A stretch of 64,000 bases of DNA from Chondromyces crocatus (GCF_001189295.1 NZ_CP012159.1:3670973-3734972); one strand, 5' to 3'; counted from the stretch's first letter, positions 25,189-34,918 are shown. The notes: generated by a model from the letters alone, not told the origin. Made by a program: numbers and translations.

Positions 25189-26979
25189 ATGAAGAGCGCG
25201 ATCGTCCGGGCACTTCCGATGCTCGCCGTGGTGGTGGGAGGACTCCCATCGAGCACGGGCTGCGCCGCAGGGCGGGAGCCGGCCCCCGATCCGTCCTCCA
25301 GCGTCAGCGTGACGGGCGGAGGTGCCGGAGGCGCAGGCGGCGAAGGCGGCGCTGCGGGCGCAGGCGGTGAAGGCGGTGCTGGAACCGGCGGCGGCACCAC
25401 CACCCCATGCCCCACGGCGCCCACCCAGGAGATCCTCGCCGCGGGCGTCCTCCCTGCCGACGCCGCCGTCTTCGAGCAACCCCCTGGCGCCACCTCCCCG
25501 TTCGTCTTCGACCCCCCCTCCGGCGTCGTCCTCCCCGCCAAGTGGCCCACGCCTCGCTTCCTCGTCCACACCGACACCCTCCCCAAGCTCGTCCGCCTCG
25601 AGCTTCGCGTCGGCACCCAGACGCTCGGCTACGTCGGACGCCCTGCCCCGAGCCCCCCGGCGCACGCCGACAGCGTCGTGCAGGGCGCCTGGTGGACCGT
25701 CAGCGTACCCGACGTCTTCTGGACCTCGGTCTCCTGCCAGGCAGGCAGCGGGGTCGTCGCCTGGCGCATCCTCCACGCCCTCGAAGGCATGCAGAACCCG
25801 AGCGGTGTGACGGAAGGCGCGATGCGCTTGATCACCGGCGCCGATCCCCCCGACCTCACCTACTGGCAGATCGAGGACGCGGTGGGCGCCACGCTCTCGA
25901 TCGAGCGGCTCGCGGTGGGCAGCAACCCGAAGACCCTGATCGGGGGCAGCACGGGGTGCGTCGGGTGCCACGCGGTCTCCCCCGACGGAAGAGACGTCAT
26001 CTACCAGCGCCCCGGGGGCAACAACAGCTTCCGCCTCGACGTCGTGCGTCCCCTCGCGTCGGGGACCATCACCTCGCCCACGCTCACGTCACTCGCCTCC
26101 ACCGTGCTCGCGAATGCCCCCCTGGGCACGCCTTCGGTGTCGACGGGCGCGTGGGGGGACACGACCGGGCGATGGGTGACGGCGGTGTCGCTGTCGACGT
26201 TCCCGGCGCAGCAGGGGCGCCTCGCGCTGCTCCAGATCGACGCCAGCGCGGCGACGATGACGATCGGGCCCGAGGCCGTGCCGGGGAATGCGGCGTTCCG
26301 TGTGGCGTTGCCTCAGATGGCGCCGGACGCCAGCCGCATCGTCTATGTCGCCACGGATGGGATGCTCGAGGGCAGGGCGACGGGAGAGCCCGACAAGACG
26401 TTCGACCTCTGGCAGGTGCCGGTGACCCTCACGAAGGATGGTCCTCCCGTCTTCGGGACACCTGCGGCGCTCAACTTCGCGTCGAACACGCCGCACGGAG
26501 AGGTGTACCCCTCCTTCTCCAGCGACGGGCAGTTGCTCGCGTTCATGCGGGTCCCTCAGGGGCGCGGGGCATACGACGAAGAGACGGGCGAGATCTTCCT
26601 GATGCACGCCAGCGCGTCGCTTCCTCCCGTGCCTCTCTCGGCGAACCTCGGGCCGCAGGGGCCTGCGGTGTACAGCGGGCTCGGCTTGACGAACGCCTGG
26701 CCTCGCTTCGGACCGCAGACGGTGGATCGACCCGAAGGCCGCTACCACTTCCTGCTGTTCAGCAGCCGTCGTGGGTCGCCCACGCTCTGGGAGGCGCGCG
26801 TGGATGGGTCGGTCCCGCACGGGGGGCGACCGCTGCCCAGAATCTACATGGCCGCGGTGCTGGTGACGCCGGACCGGCAGATCGCGAGCTTCCCTGCGGC
26901 GCTGATGCCGGGGCAGCGGGTCGACGCGGGCGCGCACTCCGGCGACTTCACCAAGGTCACCGCGGTCCCGCCGCCATGA
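25189..26979 (+). CDS. Beta-propeller (PD40-type) lipoprotein with a CxxCH motif
   Basis: 596 aa from ATG 25189. Signal peptide with lipobox SSTGC and a GGAGGAGGEGG linker. Around residue 260 the segment GCVGCHAVSPDGRDVIY combines a CxxCH haem-c type motif with a TolB/PD40 propeller blade. More blades follow (MAPDASRIVYVATDG; YPSFSSDGQLLAFMR; YHFLLFSSRRGSPTLWEARV). Such proteins recur in myxobacterial genomes. Whether CxxCH binds haem is not shown; no other cytochrome gene is near. Likely periplasmic or surface-located. Confidence 0.8.
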   Translation: MKSAIVRALPMLAVVVGGLPSSTGCAAGREPAPDPSSSVSVTGGGAGGAGGEGGAAGAGGEGGAGTGGGTTTPCPTAPTQEILAAGVLPADAAVFEQPPGATSPFVFDPPSGVVLPAKWPTPRFLVHTDTLPKLVRLELRVGTQTLGYVGRPAPSPPAHADSVVQGAWWTVSVPDVFWTSVSCQAGSGVVAWRILHALEGMQNPSGVTEGAMRLITGADPPDLTYWQIEDAVGATLSIERLAVGSNPKTLIGGSTGCVGCHAVSPDGRDVIYQRPGGNNSFRLDVVRPLASGTITSPTLTSLASTVLANAPLGTPSVSTGAWGDTTGRWVTAVSLSTFPAQQGRLALLQIDASAATMTIGPEAVPGNAAFRVALPQMAPDASRIVYVATDGMLEGRATGEPDKTFDLWQVPVTLTKDGPPVFGTPAALNFASNTPHGEVYPSFSSDGQLLAFMRVPQGRGAYDEETGEIFLMHASASLPPVPLSANLGPQGPAVYSGLGLTNAWPRFGPQTVDRPEGRYHFLLFSSRRGSPTLWEARVDGSVPHGGRPLPRIYMAAVLVTPDRQIASFPAALMPGQRVDAGAHSGDFTKVTAVPPP

Positions 26980-27040
26980 GGGGCACGGGAGGCGAGGTTG
27001 TCGCGACGAGGCGCCGCGCGATGGACTAGGCTGGGCGCCG

Positions 27041-28906
27041 TTGAGCCAGCATCTCCGCCCCCTCGCCGAGCTACGCGACGAAGCGCGGTCCGCGCTGGCC
27101 CGCGGTGAGCTCGGTCGCGCGCGGGAGGCACTCTGGGGCGCCCTCCAGCACACCATCGCCCGCGAGGAGGAGTACGTCGCGCTGACGGGGGAGATGCGCG
27201 AAGTGTTCAACCGGCTCGGCGATGTCCGCGCGGCCCTCACCGTCGCCTGGTACGCGGGCACGGAGAAGACCCAGGCGCCACTGCTGGAGCGGGCGCCTGC
27301 GATCGATCGGGCGCGCACACTGCTCGCATGGGCCGATCGCGAGACGGGGATGGAGCGGCAGCAGCAGCTCTATGCGCGCGCTGCGGACGAGTACGAGGCC
27401 GCCGGCCTCGTGGCGCAGGCGGCCATCGCGAGGGAGCGAGGTCACGATTTCGGTCGGGCACGCGCGCTCTGGTCACGCCTCTCTCAGCTCCTGTCGTCGT
27501 CGGGGTCCGACTTCTACGCAGCCGGCCTGGCGCGATTCAACCTGGCTCGCACCTCCCTGCGCACCGGCGACGCCGCAGCCGCGCGAGAGGCCGTCTTCGC
27601 GTCGGTGCATCTCCTCGAAGAGGCAGCGGATCGCTACGAGACCATCGGCCAGCGCGAGCGGGCGTTCGACTGTTACCAGGTGCTCATCGCCATCGGCCGG
27701 GAGAGCGGCGCGTTCGAGCACGTGCTCGAAGGCTACGTGAACGTGATCCGCATCCTGCGCGAGGATCACCTGCGCTACTACGCCCTCCAGTCCTACGAAG
27801 AGGCCGTCTCGGCGGCCGAGAAGCAGGGAGAAACCTCGGCGGCGGCGACGCTCTCGCGAGAGATGGCGGCCTACGCACGGAAAGAGGGGCTCCCGGCGGT
27901 GGCGAACTTCGCCATGCTCACCCAGGCGCGCCTCTGGCAAGAGGTGTCGGTGCTCGCGCTTCGGCGCGGGTCGCCGCCCGAGATTGCCGAGAATGCCTTG
28001 CTGGCCGCGGTCATCGCGCTCGGGGAGGCGGGGCAGTACCGGAAGGTGGGGGACGTGTACCGGGCGCTGTCCGAGCTACCGCTCGAGGCGTCGCGCCAGA
28101 AGCACTACGGCCGGGCGCGGGAGAGGTACGTGGACGCGCAAGATCTCTCCATCGATGCGGCGCCTTTGCCCGCGCATCTGCGCCACGAGATGGGCTTCCC
28201 CGAGGTCTGGCACGTGGATCTGGTGGAGTGGGAGCAGGCTGGCAGTGCGAGCCAGGCGGCGGGGGATGTCGTGCTCGATGCCTCGCAGTGGTCCGAGGTG
28301 ACCCGTCGGCGCGCCATGCTCGCGCGGCTCACGGCGCTCGCGATCGAGGAGCAAGAGGCGAGGGGGGCCTTCCGGGAGGCGTCTGGGGGCTATGTGACGC
28401 TCGCGGAGCAGCTCTCGACGGTCGAGCTCTACACCATCCTCTCGCCCCTGGAGACCCTCTTCCGGCGGCCCGAAACGCACGTGCGCGTCGCGGTCGTGCG
28501 TGCGCTGTCCCGGTTTCTCTACAAGCGGACGTTCACCACGCTGCGTGAGGCGCTCGCCGATCGGGATCCGACGGTGGTCCACGAGGGGGCGAAGTCGATG
28601 GAGGAGCTGCGGTTCCCCCACGCCTTCGATCCGCTGGCCAGGATCTACCGTGAGGCGCAGAGCGCGCAGGTGCGTCAGAGCGCGGTGCGCGCCCTGTCGA
28701 AGATCGATACCTTCGAGGCGGCAGAGCTGCTGCTCGGGATCATCCGCCACGATGGCAGCGAGGAGCGGATGGCCGCGGTCGACGCGCTGCGTCGGGCGAG
28801 CGGGATGAAGTTCATCGATCTGGCGCGAGGGGCCATGCCAGGTCTTTCGGGGCCAGCGCAGGCAGCGGTGCGCGACATCCTGCAATCACGTGGCGTGAAC
28901 GTTTGA
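27041..28906 (+). CDS. TPR/HEAT-repeat protein
   Basis: 621 aa, alpha-helical throughout. The N-terminal two thirds are TPR-like pairs (AGLARFNLARTSLRTGDAAA; ADRYETIGQRERAFDCYQVL; LQSYEEAVSAAEKQ). The C-terminal 160 residues are HEAT or PBS-lyase type repeats (VRVAVVRALSRFL; PTVVHEGAKSMEEL; VRQSAVRALSKI). No signal peptide: a cytosolic scaffold. The start is a TTG at 27041 with only a weak AGG upstream, so the true start may be further in. Role unknown. Confidence 0.78.
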   Translation: MSQHLRPLAELRDEARSALARGELGRAREALWGALQHTIAREEEYVALTGEMREVFNRLGDVRAALTVAWYAGTEKTQAPLLERAPAIDRARTLLAWADRETGMERQQQLYARAADEYEAAGLVAQAAIARERGHDFGRARALWSRLSQLLSSSGSDFYAAGLARFNLARTSLRTGDAAAAREAVFASVHLLEEAADRYETIGQRERAFDCYQVLIAIGRESGAFEHVLEGYVNVIRILREDHLRYYALQSYEEAVSAAEKQGETSAAATLSREMAAYARKEGLPAVANFAMLTQARLWQEVSVLALRRGSPPEIAENALLAAVIALGEAGQYRKVGDVYRALSELPLEASRQKHYGRARERYVDAQDLSIDAAPLPAHLRHEMGFPEVWHVDLVEWEQAGSASQAAGDVVLDASQWSEVTRRRAMLARLTALAIEEQEARGAFREASGGYVTLAEQLSTVELYTILSPLETLFRRPETHVRVAVVRALSRFLYKRTFTTLREALADRDPTVVHEGAKSMEELRFPHAFDPLARIYREAQSAQVRQSAVRALSKIDTFEAAELLLGIIRHDGSEERMAAVDALRRASGMKFIDLARGAMPGLSGPAQAAVRDILQSRGVNV

Positions 28907-29236
28907 AGCTGGACTTCACCCTGTCGTCATTTTGACCGAAACGTCTCACGGAAGGCGAGGAAAAGCCCGAGACGTACGGCCCTCCCCTCACCCTGCATTC
29001 CACGCCGTCCCCTACGGTCGCGTGTTCCGAAATGGCGTACACCTATCTCGACGGCGCGCTTGGGGGAGCGCCGCGGTGCCGAAACTGACGTGGGGGCAGT
29101 CGAGGTCGCTACGTGACGCCGTCCGAGCCCCCGGGGGTATGCTGCTCGACCTCGGTCGACTTCTCGGCTACCCCCGGCGGCTCGTTTTCTTTTGTGCGCT
29201 GGCGGTTCAGGACCACCGGCCGCGTCGGATCGCTCT
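28907..29236. other. 330-bp gap between convergent genes
   Basis: Both flanking genes end here. The stretch holds a perfect palindrome CCCCCGGGGG (29129-29138) that could act as a weak bidirectional transcript end; no T-run follows. Short frames are open but lack a ribosome site or recognisable protein pattern. Confidence 0.4.
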
Positions 29237-30151
29237 TCAGCGGAGCGTGCTCTCGAGCGCGGTGACGATGTCGGTGTACTGGAACTTGTAGTCGAGCTCA
29301 TGGGCTCGCCTGGGGATGACGTGCTGGCCGGTGGTGATGATCTCGGCCGCATCGCCCAGACCCAGGCGGACGACGGCTTCGGGGACGCGCAGCCAGGAGG
29401 GGCGTCCGAGGACCTGGCCGATGGCCTTGGCCAGGTCTTCGCCGTTGACGGGGTTGGGAGCGACGACGTTGAAGGGGCCGCTCACGGTCTCGTTCTCCAT
29501 GGCGAGGAGCGTGAGACCGACGACGTCGTCGAGGTGAATCCAGGAGATCATCTGGCGGCCATCGCCGATGGGACCTCCGGCGAAGAGGCGGAAGGGGGTG
29601 ATCATCTTCTCCAGGGCGCCGCCGCCCTCGCCGACGACGATGCCGATGCGGAGCTGCACGGAGCGGACCCCTTGTTGCTGTCCCACGAGCTGCGCGGCTT
29701 CTTCCCAGCGCACGACGACGTCGGCGAGGAAGCCCTCGCCCGCCGGGGCCTTCTCGTCGAGCTGCTTCTCGGGCGGCTGGGCGCCGTAGTAGCCGATGGC
29801 CGAGGCGCAGACGAAGGAGGAGGGCTTCTTCTTCGCCTTCCCGATCGCCTCTCCGAGCAAGCGCGTGGTCTCGACGCGGCTGCGGATGATGTCGCGCCGC
29901 GCTGCATCGTTCCAGCGCTTGGCGATGGGCTCACCAGCAAGGTGGATGAGGGCGTCGGTACCGTCGATCTCGTCGAGCCAGGAGCCAGCGTGATCCGGAT
30001 CCCACTGGACGGCGCGCGTCCCGGGGAGCGCACGCTGCGCTCTGTCTGCGTCGCGCGAGAGCACGACGACCTCATCTCCTCGAGCGAGCAGCTCCTTGAC
30101 GAGCCCTCGACCGATGAACCCCGTGCCGCCGGTGAGCAGGATCTTCTTCAC
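29237..30151 (-). CDS. TIGR01777-family NAD(P)-dependent epimerase (YfcH/SDR39U1-like)
   Basis: 304 aa from GTG 30151 (a GTG six codons upstream is also in frame but lacks a ribosome site). KKILLTGGTGFIGRGLVKEL gives the TGGTGFIG nucleotide motif; HLAGEPIAKRWNDAARRDII and SRVETTRLLGEAI at about 75-100 and ASAIGYYG near 120 are hallmarks of TIGR01777. The family's substrate is not established. It is convergent with the TPR/HEAT gene. Confidence 0.9.
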   Translation of the reverse strand: MKKILLTGGTGFIGRGLVKELLARGDEVVVLSRDADRAQRALPGTRAVQWDPDHAGSWLDEIDGTDALIHLAGEPIAKRWNDAARRDIIRSRVETTRLLGEAIGKAKKKPSSFVCASAIGYYGAQPPEKQLDEKAPAGEGFLADVVVRWEEAAQLVGQQQGVRSVQLRIGIVVGEGGGALEKMITPFRLFAGGPIGDGRQMISWIHLDDVVGLTLLAMENETVSGPFNVVAPNPVNGEDLAKAIGQVLGRPSWLRVPEAVVRLGLGDAAEIITTGQHVIPRRAHELDYKFQYTDIVTALESTLR

Positions 30152-30228
30152 GGCCGGCCTATCTATCACGCTTCGTCGGCCATGGGGGGGCTTCCGGCGG
30201 CGAGCGAGGAAGGGTAGGTGAACGCGCG

Positions 30229-31341
30229 ATGAGCCTCGAGACGTTCAAGAAGCAGCCCCTCGGTGGCGTGGACCGCCGCTCCCTCGTCGGCGCCCTCTCC
30301 GAGCACGGCGCCTCGGCAGCCGCGGAGCTGCTCCGGTCGCACCGTGCGCGGATTCAGCCCGCAGGGACGAAGATCGCCTCCGATACGGCCGTGCTCCTGC
30401 TGGGGGGCTCGAACGGGATCACCCGGGCCGTCGCGCTGCACCTGCTCTTCGGAGAGAAGGCGGCGGTCTACGGGGTGCATCTGGACAGTGAAAAGATGCA
30501 GATCGGGCCGCACCACGTGAAGGCGCTGACCGAGGCGGCGGAGGCCGAGGGGCTGACGGCGCGGTTCTGGAACGCGGACGCCACCCGGCCGCAGACGGTG
30601 GAAGAGGTGGTGGGGGCGCTGAAGGAGCGCTACCGCGCGGTGCATCTGGTGAACGGGATCGCGGCCGGCGCGACCAAGCGCTACGCAGAGCACGGGCCGA
30701 CGCTGGTGCGGGATCTCGACGTGGCCTTCGATCCGGTGCTGCAGGTTCCCGACTTTTCCAGGGCCGAGAGCATCCGGCGCCTCGGGATGGTGGAGGTCGA
30801 GGTGGCGACCGAGGCGGACATCGAGCGCACCAACAAATTCATGGGCACCTCGACCCTGCTCTGGGCCGAGCCGCTCGCCGCGGCAGGGTTGCTCGCGGCC
30901 GGGGAGAGCGTGGTGGCCTTCTGCGACTACGACTACCCGGACGACGATCCGGTGTACGCGATGGGTCCTCTCGCCGGGGCGAAGCTGCTCCAGCGAAAAT
31001 CGATGCAGGAGATCAAGGAGCGGTTCGGGGTGCACGCGGTGCGGATCTGTTACCCGCCGGTGGCCACGACGGCGCTCGGGGCGATCCCTGGGGGGCTGCT
31101 GATGTACGGCCTGAGCGCGCAGATCTTGAAGGAGCGCGGCCAGCTCGAAGACGTGCTCGATCTGGCGCGCGGGACGATGGACCTCTGGAAGCCTGGCTTC
31201 GCGGGTGAAGAGCTGCGGCTCGACGAGGCCTACAAGGCGGCGCTTCCGGAGTTCAATGCGCGCAAGGACGAGCTCACGGCGGAGGACATCCCTGGGGCGC
31301 TCCACCTGCTGTTCGAGAGCGAGAGCGCTGCCAAGGGGTGA
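30229..31341 (+). CDS. FabV-like trans-2-enoyl reductase family protein
   Basis: 370 aa, slightly shorter than FabV (about 400). A Rossmann motif LLLGGSNGITRAVALHLLFG at about 57-76 is followed by YGVHLDSEKMQ and a second strand with FWNADATRPQTVEEVV. VYAMGPLAGAK gives Y243-x8-K252, the diagnostic active-site spacing of FabV enoyl reductases (classical SDRs have x3). The C-terminus has the downstream LNARKDELTAEDI pattern seen in this group. FabV reduces enoyl-ACP with NADH at the end of each fatty-acid elongation cycle. The substrate here is unproven, since the N-terminal FabV signature is weak. Confidence 0.6.
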   Translation: MSLETFKKQPLGGVDRRSLVGALSEHGASAAAELLRSHRARIQPAGTKIASDTAVLLLGGSNGITRAVALHLLFGEKAAVYGVHLDSEKMQIGPHHVKALTEAAEAEGLTARFWNADATRPQTVEEVVGALKERYRAVHLVNGIAAGATKRYAEHGPTLVRDLDVAFDPVLQVPDFSRAESIRRLGMVEVEVATEADIERTNKFMGTSTLLWAEPLAAAGLLAAGESVVAFCDYDYPDDDPVYAMGPLAGAKLLQRKSMQEIKERFGVHAVRICYPPVATTALGAIPGGLLMYGLSAQILKERGQLEDVLDLARGTMDLWKPGFAGEELRLDEAYKAALPEFNARKDELTAEDIPGALHLLFESESAAKG

Positions 31342-31360
31342 CGGGCTGACGGACGTCGCG

Positions 31361-31390
31361 TCGGAGGGCGGCCGGTCGGGTCGCCTCCGA
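31361..31390. terminator. GC-rich hairpin between convergent genes
   Basis: TCGGAGGGCG (31361-31370) pairs with TCGCCTCCGA (31381-31390) through a 9-bp stem with one bulge and a 10-base loop. It fills the 55-bp gap between the stops of the gene at 30229 and the opposing gene at 31397, where a bidirectional terminator is expected. There is no U-run. Confidence 0.45.
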
Positions 31391-31396
31391 TGCGGC

Positions 31397-33583
31397 TCAC
31401 TCCGGGATCAGGCAGCTCGGACCCTTGCCATCGCCGGCGTTGTTGTCTTCGTGGCACTCGTTGTTGCCGCCTGTCGCTGGGTTCGAGGCGCAGTCGTAGC
31501 CCTCGTTGTCCGCACAGCCGCGAACATCCAGCTCCTGCACGTTGCTCGGGGCATTCGCCCACTCGCAGATCACCGCCTCACACTGGCCCGGTGAGAGAGG
31601 CTGCGTGGTGGCGACGGGCGCGTTCGCGCAGGTGATCTCGTTCCGGGTGAGGTTGTTGTAGAAGCGGACCTGTACGCCAGCGCCGACGACGAGCGCGCCG
31701 CGGTTGCAGACGTCGGCCACGAGGCTCAGGTACGCGGGGCAAGTCGCGGCGTTCAGCGTGAGGTCGAGGGTGATGTCGGGGGCAGCGAACCGATCGAAGC
31801 TCGGGAGGTTCTGGCGGAAGTTGTTCATCACGCCGGCCACGGTGGCGTCGGTGGCGGCGAGCCAGTTCGGGGGCTCGTTCATGGGGATCGCGCCGAGCTC
31901 GCTCACGTTGGTCACGTGGTAGGCGTGCTGATTCCAGATGCGGCGCGTGGGGACCCAGGAGTCGGTCGGGTCTCCCCAGATCTGGATCCCGTCGGTTGCC
32001 GCCGGTGTGCTGCCGCTGGCGTTCTCCACGAAGATGATCTCGGCGTTGCCGTCGTTGTCGACGTCGACGACGATCGGCATCTCCAGGCGGGTGTGCGAGT
32101 TGTTCGGCACCTCGAGCAGCACGGTGCCGTCGACGCCGCTCATGACCCGGAAGAACCGTTCGTCGTTGTAGACGACCTCCGCCTTCCCATCGCCGTCGAA
32201 GTCGAAGACGCTCGATCCGGTGGAGCGTGAGCTGCAATCGTCGTTGCGCACCTTCCAGCGAATCCCTGGATCGGAACACTGTGGCGGCAGGGGCTCGGCG
32301 AGGCACTCCAGGTCGGCGACGACATAGTAATCTGCGCCGGCGACGCCAATCTCGGCGTCTCCATCCCCGTCGAAGTCGGCAATGGTCGGCGGCCCCCCCT
32401 CATTGAGGGTGCAGTTCACGCGGGGGATGTCGATCCGTACGGGCGCTCCGCCGACTTCCAGGGGGGTGCCGTCGTGGTTCAGGATGTAGATGACGCCTGC
32501 GCGCACGATGACGATCTCGCCGTAGTCGTCGTCGTCGAAGTTCCCCACGGCCGTGAAGCCGTCGCACGGATAGGCGTTCGGAGCGCCGCAGTTGGCCGAG
32601 CTGGAGGCGACGGGGAAGTCGTAAGTCCACAAGGGGGTGCCGTCGATGGCGTACATCGTGTTGCCGGCGAGCACGTTCAGGTTGCCGTCGAGGTCGGGGT
32701 CGCCGACGGTGCTCACGGGGCCGAGGAAGGCGTTGATGCCGACGCCGCCGGTTCCTTTCCATTTCAGCGAGCCATCCTCGCCGTTCAGGACCACGCGACC
32801 CTGGATGATCTCGGGCTTGCCATCGTGGTCGATGTCCGCGATCGACGGGGTGGTCCCGGCGAGATGATCCCGCATCGGGCGGGAGGGGTGCTCGGTGTTG
32901 ATCCACTTCACCCGCCCCGTGCGCTCGAAGGCGATCGTCCCGCCATTGACGATGGTTCCGACGAGGTCGACCGAGCCGTCGCCGTCGATGTCGCCCGCAG
33001 CGAGCCCACCGGAGTTGTCGAGCCAGATGCCAGCGATCCCGGTGTCCGCCTGGATCTCGGTCGCGCCGACCGCGAAGTGCTCCGTCATGGTGCCGTCGGG
33101 GTTACACGCGCCCGACAGGACACGGAGCGCACCGTTCTGGTTGCAGCAGCCGTCCTCCTGCAAGCGATACGCGACGAACGCGATGTCGGGGATGTCGTTC
33201 GTGTCGACCTGACCGTCGCCGTTGTCGTCCGTCAGGTTCACGACGACCGGCGTCATCACCACATCGTCGCGCAGCGCGTAGGGACCATTGGCCGGAGGGG
33301 CATGCCAGGCACACTCGATCTGCGGGCTGAACTCGCCGGCCGGAGGGACGTAGATGCAGGCTTCCGCTTCACCTCCGCCCTCGCCGCCTGCGCCGCCACC
33401 GCTGCCGCCACTCCCTCCGTTGCCGCCCGCCGCGAGGCCTCCGACGCCGCCTCCGCCAGGTCCCGTCGAGGGGTTGCCCCCGGTGCTTTCGTCGTCGCTT
33501 CCACAGGAGCAACCTGCGGACGTCGACGCGACCGTCGCCACCATGAGCAAAGCAAGTGCAGGAAGGGTCGGCGTGCGCATCAT
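31397..33583 (-). CDS. FG-GAP/VCBS-repeat lipoprotein
   Basis: 728 aa. Lipobox STSAGC near residue 24 and a Gly/Ser linker. Many FG-GAP/VCBS-type calcium loops follow: LTDDNGDGQVDTNDIPDIAF, GDIDGDGSVDLVG, IADIDHDGKPEIIQG, DFDGDGDAEIGVA, FDFDGDGKAEVVY and DVDNDGNAEIIFV, implying an integrin-like beta-propeller. From about residue 610 comes a CARDB-like beta domain (ITLDLTLNAATCP to VRFYNNLT), then a Cys-rich end. Probably a surface-exposed protein. Confidence 0.85.
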   Translation of the reverse strand: MMRTPTLPALALLMVATVASTSAGCSCGSDDESTGGNPSTGPGGGGVGGLAAGGNGGSGGSGGGAGGEGGGEAEACIYVPPAGEFSPQIECAWHAPPANGPYALRDDVVMTPVVVNLTDDNGDGQVDTNDIPDIAFVAYRLQEDGCCNQNGALRVLSGACNPDGTMTEHFAVGATEIQADTGIAGIWLDNSGGLAAGDIDGDGSVDLVGTIVNGGTIAFERTGRVKWINTEHPSRPMRDHLAGTTPSIADIDHDGKPEIIQGRVVLNGEDGSLKWKGTGGVGINAFLGPVSTVGDPDLDGNLNVLAGNTMYAIDGTPLWTYDFPVASSSANCGAPNAYPCDGFTAVGNFDDDDYGEIVIVRAGVIYILNHDGTPLEVGGAPVRIDIPRVNCTLNEGGPPTIADFDGDGDAEIGVAGADYYVVADLECLAEPLPPQCSDPGIRWKVRNDDCSSRSTGSSVFDFDGDGKAEVVYNDERFFRVMSGVDGTVLLEVPNNSHTRLEMPIVVDVDNDGNAEIIFVENASGSTPAATDGIQIWGDPTDSWVPTRRIWNQHAYHVTNVSELGAIPMNEPPNWLAATDATVAGVMNNFRQNLPSFDRFAAPDITLDLTLNAATCPAYLSLVADVCNRGALVVGAGVQVRFYNNLTRNEITCANAPVATTQPLSPGQCEAVICEWANAPSNVQELDVRGCADNEGYDCASNPATGGNNECHEDNNAGDGKGPSCLIPE

Positions 33584-33673
33584 GACGGATCAGGCTATCT
33601 GCGCAGACCTCGCCCTGTCGACGTCGACGGTCGGGTTTGGTCCGCGGGGAGGGGCCGTGGTAGGGCCGAGCGG

Positions 33674-34435
33674 GTGAAGGCCATCATCATCGGCGCAGGT
33701 CGCGGCAGCAGGCTCCGTCACCTCACGGACGAGATTCCCAAGACCCTGGTGCACGTACTGGGTCGGCCCATGCTCGACGCCATCCTGGAGGCGCTCGCTG
33801 CAGGCGGTTTCTCGCGCAAAGACGTGGTGTTCATCTGCGGCTACCGGAAGGAGGTGATCCAGGAGGCGTACCCCGATCTGACCTATGTCGAAAATCGGGA
33901 CTGGGAGCGGAACAACATCCTGCTCTCTCTCCTCTGCGCCCGAGAGCACCTGGCCGAGGGCTTCGTGTCCACGTACGCCGACATCGTCTACCGGCCAGCC
34001 ATCGTGGCCGATCTGGTGCGCTCACCGCACGATCTCACCCTGGCTTGCGATACCGACTGGCGCCGTCGCTACATCGGTCGGTCGGAACATCCGGAGACCG
34101 ATGCCGAGAAGTTGCGGGTTGAAGGAGACCGGGTGGTGGAGATCTCCCGGCGCATCCCGTCGGAGCTGGCCACGGGGGAGTTCATTGGCGTGATGAAGGC
34201 CTCAGCAGCCGGAGCGGCGACGCTGACCAGGGCGTTCGACGAGGCGCAAGCGCGCTTCGCCGGGCGTGAGTTCCGGGAGGGGCGCTCGTTCGAGCGGGCT
34301 TACCTGCTGGACATGTTGCAGCACATGCTCGAAGGGGGGACGGCGATCCACAAGGTGGATACCCACGGGGGGTACATGGAGATCGACACGCTCCAGGATG
34401 CCGCCTCTGCCGAGCGATGGTGGCGCGGGGAGTGA
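33674..34435 (+). CDS. LicC-like NTP transferase (phosphocholine cytidylyltransferase type)
   Basis: 253 aa from GTG 33674. The nucleotidyltransferase signature is at the very start: IIIGAGRGSRLRHLTDEIPK with TL, then GRPMLDAILEAL. FVSTYADIVY at about 100 supplies the acidic metal-binding residue and YMEIDTLQDAASAE ends the fold. The group activates choline-phosphate or sugar-phosphates as CDP or NDP derivatives. No kinase or transferase partner is adjacent, so the substrate is a guess. It ends 10 bp from the convergent nsrR. Confidence 0.82.
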   Translation: MKAIIIGAGRGSRLRHLTDEIPKTLVHVLGRPMLDAILEALAAGGFSRKDVVFICGYRKEVIQEAYPDLTYVENRDWERNNILLSLLCAREHLAEGFVSTYADIVYRPAIVADLVRSPHDLTLACDTDWRRRYIGRSEHPETDAEKLRVEGDRVVEISRRIPSELATGEFIGVMKASAAGAATLTRAFDEAQARFAGREFREGRSFERAYLLDMLQHMLEGGTAIHKVDTHGGYMEIDTLQDAASAERWWRGE

Positions 34436-34445
34436 GGTCTTCCCG

Positions 34446-34913
34446 TCACGGTGGGGCGCGGAGCACGGGCAGCTTCAGCCGCGCTGCCATGGGGGAGGGC
34501 TGCTCGGCCGTCGGGAGCAGCTCGGCCAGGGTGGCGCGGTCCAGCACGGCCATGAAGGCCTCCAGCGCCTCGCCGAGCAAGGCCTGGAGTCCGCAGGCGC
34601 CCGTGAGAATGCAGCCGCCGTAGGTCGGCTCTTTCTGGAAACACGCGACCAGGGCCATGTCCTCCTCGGTCCAGCGGATCACATCGCCGATCCGGATCTC
34701 GGTGGGAGAGCGGGCCAGGCGCAGGCCTCCACCGCGTCCCCGCAGCGTCTCGATGAACCCCCCCTGACCCAGGCGGTGCACGACCTTGACCATGTGGTTC
34801 TCGGAGACGCCGTATGCCTCCGCGATCTGGCGGATGGAGACGAGCGCGTCGGGCCGCATGCCCACATAGAGCAGGGCACGAAGCGCGTAGTCCGTATGGA
34901 GGGTGAGGCGCAT
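34446..34913 (-). CDS. nsrR: NsrR-like Rrf2-family nitric-oxide-sensing repressor
   Basis: 155 aa, typical. The wHTH starts MRLTLHTDYALRALLYVG and continues SIRQIAEAYGVSENHMVKVV. D8 and the three cysteines C91, C101 and C107 (CILTGAC) are the ligands used by NsrR to hold an Fe-S cluster that reacts with NO. The 4-residue basic wing RGRGGGLRLA is present. It is divergent from hmp (34996) and two NsrR-type operators lie between them, so it should repress hmp and itself until NO destroys the cluster. No ribosome site is visible upstream of ATG 34913, and the transcript may be leaderless. Confidence 0.9.
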   Translation of the reverse strand: MRLTLHTDYALRALLYVGMRPDALVSIRQIAEAYGVSENHMVKVVHRLGQGGFIETLRGRGGGLRLARSPTEIRIGDVIRWTEEDMALVACFQKEPTYGGCILTGACGLQALLGEALEAFMAVLDRATLAELLPTAEQPSPMAARLKLPVLRAPP

Positions 34914-34918
34914 GTGGA

